This document shows positions 61,686 through 64,000 of a DNA stretch of 64,000 nt, piece by piece. This DNA is from Deltaproteobacteria bacterium. GTDB taxonomy: Bacteria; Myxococcota_A; Polyangia; Polyangiales; Ga0077539. Both the position numbers and the translations under genes were made by a program. Location of the stretch: NCBI GenBank assembly GCA_947477565.1, contig CANJUR010000006.1, positions 1 to 64,000 of the forward strand, in the 5' to 3' direction. Under the pieces are notes generated by a model. It ran no database searches, was not told the DNA's origin, and was given only the letters and a program-made list of their open reading frames with translations. Within the stretch, counting starts at the first letter, position 1; each line of letters starts with the position of its first letter.

Positions 61686-62540
61686 GTGTCTGACGCGGTG
61701 CGACCCTGCGCGCTCAGCGTGGCGGGACTTGATCCTTCCGGAGGCGCGGGCTTCCTGGCAGACATCAAGGCCTTCCACGCGGCGGGTGCATGGGGTTGCG
61801 CCGTCGCTGCGGTGCTCACGGTGCAGTCCACCGCGGGCCTCGCGTCGGTCCATCCCATCGATTCTTCGCTTGTGCGTGCTCAAGTCGAGCGGATCTTCCG
61901 TCATCAATCCATTCGCGCCTGGAAGACCGGCGCACTCGGGTCTTCGGACAACGTCGCGCTCGCGGTCGCGTTGTCTGAAGAGTACCCGGATGCTCCATTG
62001 GTAGTCGATCCGGTGATCGTCGCGACCCGCACCGACGCCGGCGCGCGGCTGCTCGATACGGAGGCGTTGTCGATTCTGCGACGCCTGGTGTCTCGCTCGA
62101 CGCTCGTCACTCCAAACATCGAGGAGGCCGAGGCGCTATTGGGCGCGCGGGTGACGACGCTGGAAGAAGCCCGCGCGGCGGCACTTGCGTTGGTGTCGAT
62201 GGGTGCGAGTGCGGCGCTGGTGAAGGGTGGGCACCTGACCGGGCCAATGGCGGTTGATGTGCTTGCAACACGGACAAAAATCCACTTCGTCGAGGCACCG
62301 CGAGTGGCCCTGGCGGGGGACTTTCACGGAGGGGGTTGCACGCTGTCGGCGCTGATTACCGGGCGGCTGGCGTTGCGCCCCGGCATGGTCGACGAGGAAC
62401 TTCTGCTGGACGCGGTGCAGTGGTCGAAGCGTCTGCTCAGCCGGGCGATCGAAGCGAGTGCCAGGGTAGGCGAGGGGCTGCGAGTGCTGGCGGTGATGGA
62501 ATCATCCGAGGTAGTCGCGCCAGGCGTCTCCGGGCGCTGA
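61686..62540 (+). CDS. thiD: Hydroxymethylpyrimidine/phosphomethylpyrimidine kinase
   Basis: This 284-residue ribokinase-fold enzyme phosphorylates HMP and HMP-P in thiamine pyrophosphate synthesis. Signatures are AGLDPSGGAGFLADIKAF, VLTVQSTAGL, VVDPVIVATRTDAGARLL and TPNIEEAEALLG, followed by LVKGGHLTGP. The catalytic-site loop reads DFHGGGCTLSALI; most ThiD proteins have DTHGTGCT, so a Thr is missing but the Cys remains. It starts with GTG four bases after tssH. No other thiamine gene or TPP riboswitch is seen, so its position behind a T6SS operon is odd. Confidence 0.9.
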   Translation: MSDAVRPCALSVAGLDPSGGAGFLADIKAFHAAGAWGCAVAAVLTVQSTAGLASVHPIDSSLVRAQVERIFRHQSIRAWKTGALGSSDNVALAVALSEEYPDAPLVVDPVIVATRTDAGARLLDTEALSILRRLVSRSTLVTPNIEEAEALLGARVTTLEEARAAALALVSMGASAALVKGGHLTGPMAVDVLATRTKIHFVEAPRVALAGDFHGGGCTLSALITGRLALRPGMVDEELLLDAVQWSKRLLSRAIEASARVGEGLRVLAVMESSEVVAPGVSGR

Positions 62541-63236
62541 AGGCGTCACTCGAAGCGGACCGAGAACGGCATTGTTTCCGGGGACTGAGCCGCGCTGCTC
62601 CGAGCGGTTTTCGATGCGATGGACGACGGTCGGCTGCGGCGCGGTTGGCATCAGTGACACGGCCGAAGGCTGGTCGCGAGAACTGCCTACTTCTTCCCCC
62701 GTGTAGAGCCCTGACATGTCTTCGGGAAACGCTTTGCGCAGCGCGAGAGACTCGCTGCACTTGGCCAACATCACGTGAGGCATGCGCGCCCACATCGCAG
62801 TCGGACGAGATTTCCCCGTGGTCCGGTCGCGGGACACCTGGCAGTGTTCGCTCCAGTAGGCGAGGCCCACCGCGGGGCGGGGCCAGTCGCGGCGCCATAC
62901 GCGCACGCGGCACAGCAAGAGGGTGCCGTCGGGGTTCTCGATAAACTCTGGTTCGTCCTGGCCGAGGTAAAGGCCGGTGCGTTCTGCGATGGCGCGCAAG
63001 CCGTCGATGGAGACCTGCGCGGCCCACACAGGGCGGTGCTTCTCCTGGTCCCAACGGCTCACGAAATAGATCTGCCGCAGCAGCGGATTGAGCCGCCGTT
63101 CTCGCGCGATCTCCATCAGCACCGCGAACTCCTCGTCGCTCGCTCCGTTGGCGTAAGCGTCGCGGATGAGTCGCCGCTGCGCCTCGGAAAACTCCATTGG
63201 CGGTTGATCCCGCACCGTCAGCGAAGACTGGTCCAT
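62502..63236 (-). CDS. bet: Bet/RecT-family single-strand annealing recombinase
   Basis: This encodes 244 residues. After a short N-terminus the sequence follows phage Bet: FSEAQRRLIRDAYANGASDE, MEIARERRLNPLLRQIYFVS, VWAAQVSIDGLRAIAERTGL and YLGQDEPEF. Further on are VRVWRRDWPRPAVGLAYWSE and ARMPHVMLAKCSESLALRKA. Bet anneals complementary single strands after exonuclease digestion. No exonuclease (exo, RecE) or single-strand-binding protein gene is near, so it stands alone. The last 39 bases overlap the 3' end of thiD on the other strand. A LexA-type operator lies 33 bases before the ATG. AAGGAT serves as ribosome site. Confidence 0.92.
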   Translation of the reverse strand: MDQSSLTVRDQPPMEFSEAQRRLIRDAYANGASDEEFAVLMEIARERRLNPLLRQIYFVSRWDQEKHRPVWAAQVSIDGLRAIAERTGLYLGQDEPEFIENPDGTLLLCRVRVWRRDWPRPAVGLAYWSEHCQVSRDRTTGKSRPTAMWARMPHVMLAKCSESLALRKAFPEDMSGLYTGEEVGSSRDQPSAVSLMPTAPQPTVVHRIENRSEQRGSVPGNNAVLGPLRVTPSAPGDAWRDYLG

Positions 63237-63269
63237 CCGATTGGATCCTTTCGGGTCGATGAGCGGTAA

Positions 63270-63286
63270 CTGTACGTCTGTTCAGT
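63270..63286 (-). promoter_or_regulatory. LexA operator (myxobacterial type) upstream of bet
   Basis: CTGTACGTCTGTTCAGT on the plus strand fits 16 of 17 positions of the Myxococcus xanthus LexA operator consensus CTRHAMRYBYGTTCAGS, as I recall it; only the last base (T for S) differs. It sits 34-50 bases before the bet start, where a repressor would block the promoter. This suggests SOS induction of bet. The divergent RluA-type gene starts about 50 bases to the other side and could share the control. Confidence 0.72.
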
Positions 63287-63338
63287 ATTCCGCGCAAGGT
63301 GAGCGGCGCGGTGCGGGCGGTGGTGTACGGTGCCCGGC

Positions 63339-64000
63339 GTGAACGCCCCGCTCCTTTACGAAGATGCCTCGATGATTGCCGTCGCTAAGCCCGCCGGTGT
63401 GGTGGTGATTCCGGCGCGCGGAGAAGAGGCTGCGCCGTGCCTGCAAGCGGCGCTGGAGGCCACCCGGGGCGAGAAATTGTGGGTGGTGCACCGCCTCGAT
63501 CGGGACACGAGCGGCGTGGTGCTCTTCGCCCGCACCGCGATCGAACATCGCAGACTCAACGGCCTCTTCGAGGGGCGCCACGTCCAGAAGCGATACCTCG
63601 CGTGGACCCGGGGTGCGCTCCCTGCGGAGGAGGGGCTGATCGATGTCGCGCTGCATTCCGCGCGCAAAGGCAAGATGCGCCCAGCGGTGTCCGGCGAGGA
63701 GGGCGCTCTCCCATCGCGCACCCGCTACCGAGTGCTGCGTCGGTGGGAGGGGCTGAAGTGCGGTGTGCTCTGCGCAATCGAGGCGTCGCCGGAGTCTGGA
63801 CGGCAGCACCAGATTCGCGTGCACCTCCGCTCGGTCGGGGCGCCGCTCGTCGTCGATCCGGTTTACGGGCGTGTCGCGAAGGTCACGAATACCGATCTCG
63901 GTAAAGATGACGATGCGGTGGTGCTCGCTCGGCTGTCCCTCCACGCTGCGCACATCGCGCTGACTTCGGCGGAGGGCGCGTCGCTCGCGATCGAGGCACC
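63339..64000 (+). CDS. RluA-family pseudouridine synthase (partial)
   Basis: A GTG opens a frame that continues to the edge of the window without a stop (220 residues so far). It begins MNAPLLYEDASMIAVAKPAG, the usual RluA start. The catalytic Asp is in VVHRLDRDTSGVVLFA, and GRQHQIRVHLRSVGAPLVVD is the conserved C-terminal part of the catalytic core. RluA-type enzymes convert uridine to pseudouridine in rRNA or tRNA; the target position is not predictable. The C-terminal part is cut by the window edge. No S4 domain is present at the N-terminus. Confidence 0.92.
   Translation, partial: MNAPLLYEDASMIAVAKPAGVVVIPARGEEAAPCLQAALEATRGEKLWVVHRLDRDTSGVVLFARTAIEHRRLNGLFEGRHVQKRYLAWTRGALPAEEGLIDVALHSARKGKMRPAVSGEEGALPSRTRYRVLRRWEGLKCGVLCAIEASPESGRQHQIRVHLRSVGAPLVVDPVYGRVAKVTNTDLGKDDDAVVLARLSLHAAHIALTSAEGASLAIEA

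Noticed and set aside
61660-61690. TPP riboswitch before thiD
   Set aside because: Only three bases separate tssH and thiD, and nothing like a THI box is seen.
62502-63236. Prophage around the bet gene
   Set aside because: The neighbours are thiD and an RluA-type gene; no integrase, terminase, capsid, lysis or repressor gene is seen.

Overview
The window is high-GC DNA, densely packed with genes on both strands, with many GTG and TTG starts and many 1-40 base overlaps between genes. It looks chromosomal and most like a member of the Myxococcota (myxobacteria, perhaps Polyangiales). The basis is the sigma-54-type promoter in front of a type IV pilin, the many FHA and PP2C signalling proteins, the many surface lipoproteins with Asp/Ala/Gly-rich linkers and MopE-like metal-binding motifs, and a LexA operator that fits the Myxococcus xanthus type. 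No sequence search could be run, so the assignment rests on family recognition.

Layout. 0-2.2 kb: a gene-poor stretch with a type IV pilin gene, its -24/-12 promoter and a tRNA-Thr. 2.2-5.5 kb: threonine aldolase, a TPR-like lipoprotein, an acidic protein and an outer-membrane-like protein. 5.6-12.5 kb: a signalling cluster made of a triple zinc-ribbon/double FHA protein, a PP2C phosphatase, an FHA-membrane-trypsin fusion, an FHA-GAF-cyclase and accA. No kinase is encoded there. 12.5-24.3 kb: a beta-barrel protein, a MopE-like lipoprotein, an uncharacterised cytoplasmic protein, an orphan ParA, Lon with an overlapping membrane HExxH protein, and a MATE exporter. 24.4-28.2 kb: a tight run of a Spy-like metal/stress sensor, a small membrane protein, a response regulator, a histidine kinase, a tail-anchored protein and a lipoprotein. 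28.2-37.5 kb: a secreted low-complexity protein, polyphosphate kinase, KsgA, tRNA-Ser and a two-gene SNF2 ATPase module. 37.6-46.2 kb: an OmpA/TPR lipoprotein pair, a DTW-domain protein, HflX, a coiled-coil protein, HrpB and a histidine phosphatase. 46.2-53.5 kb: mostly exported proteins, including an alpha/beta hydrolase, a Tat-type Rieske protein, a Cys-repeat lipoprotein, a Flp-pilin-like protein, a VWA lipoprotein and a pectate-lyase-like protein. 53.6-64 kb: an epimerase, a sulfatase-like lipoprotein, tssF-tssG-tssH of a type VI secretion system, thiD, a Bet/RecT recombinase behind a LexA box, and the start of an RluA-type pseudouridine synthase.

The most system-like candidates are four. 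The first is the kinase-less phosphothreonine cluster that could join FHA reading, dephosphorylation, periplasmic proteolysis and cyclic-nucleotide synthesis. The second is the Lon plus membrane-gluzincin pair. The third is the SNF2 plus partner module. The fourth is the SOS-boxed solitary Bet recombinase. I saw no CRISPR array, rRNA operon, insertion sequence or complete prophage.
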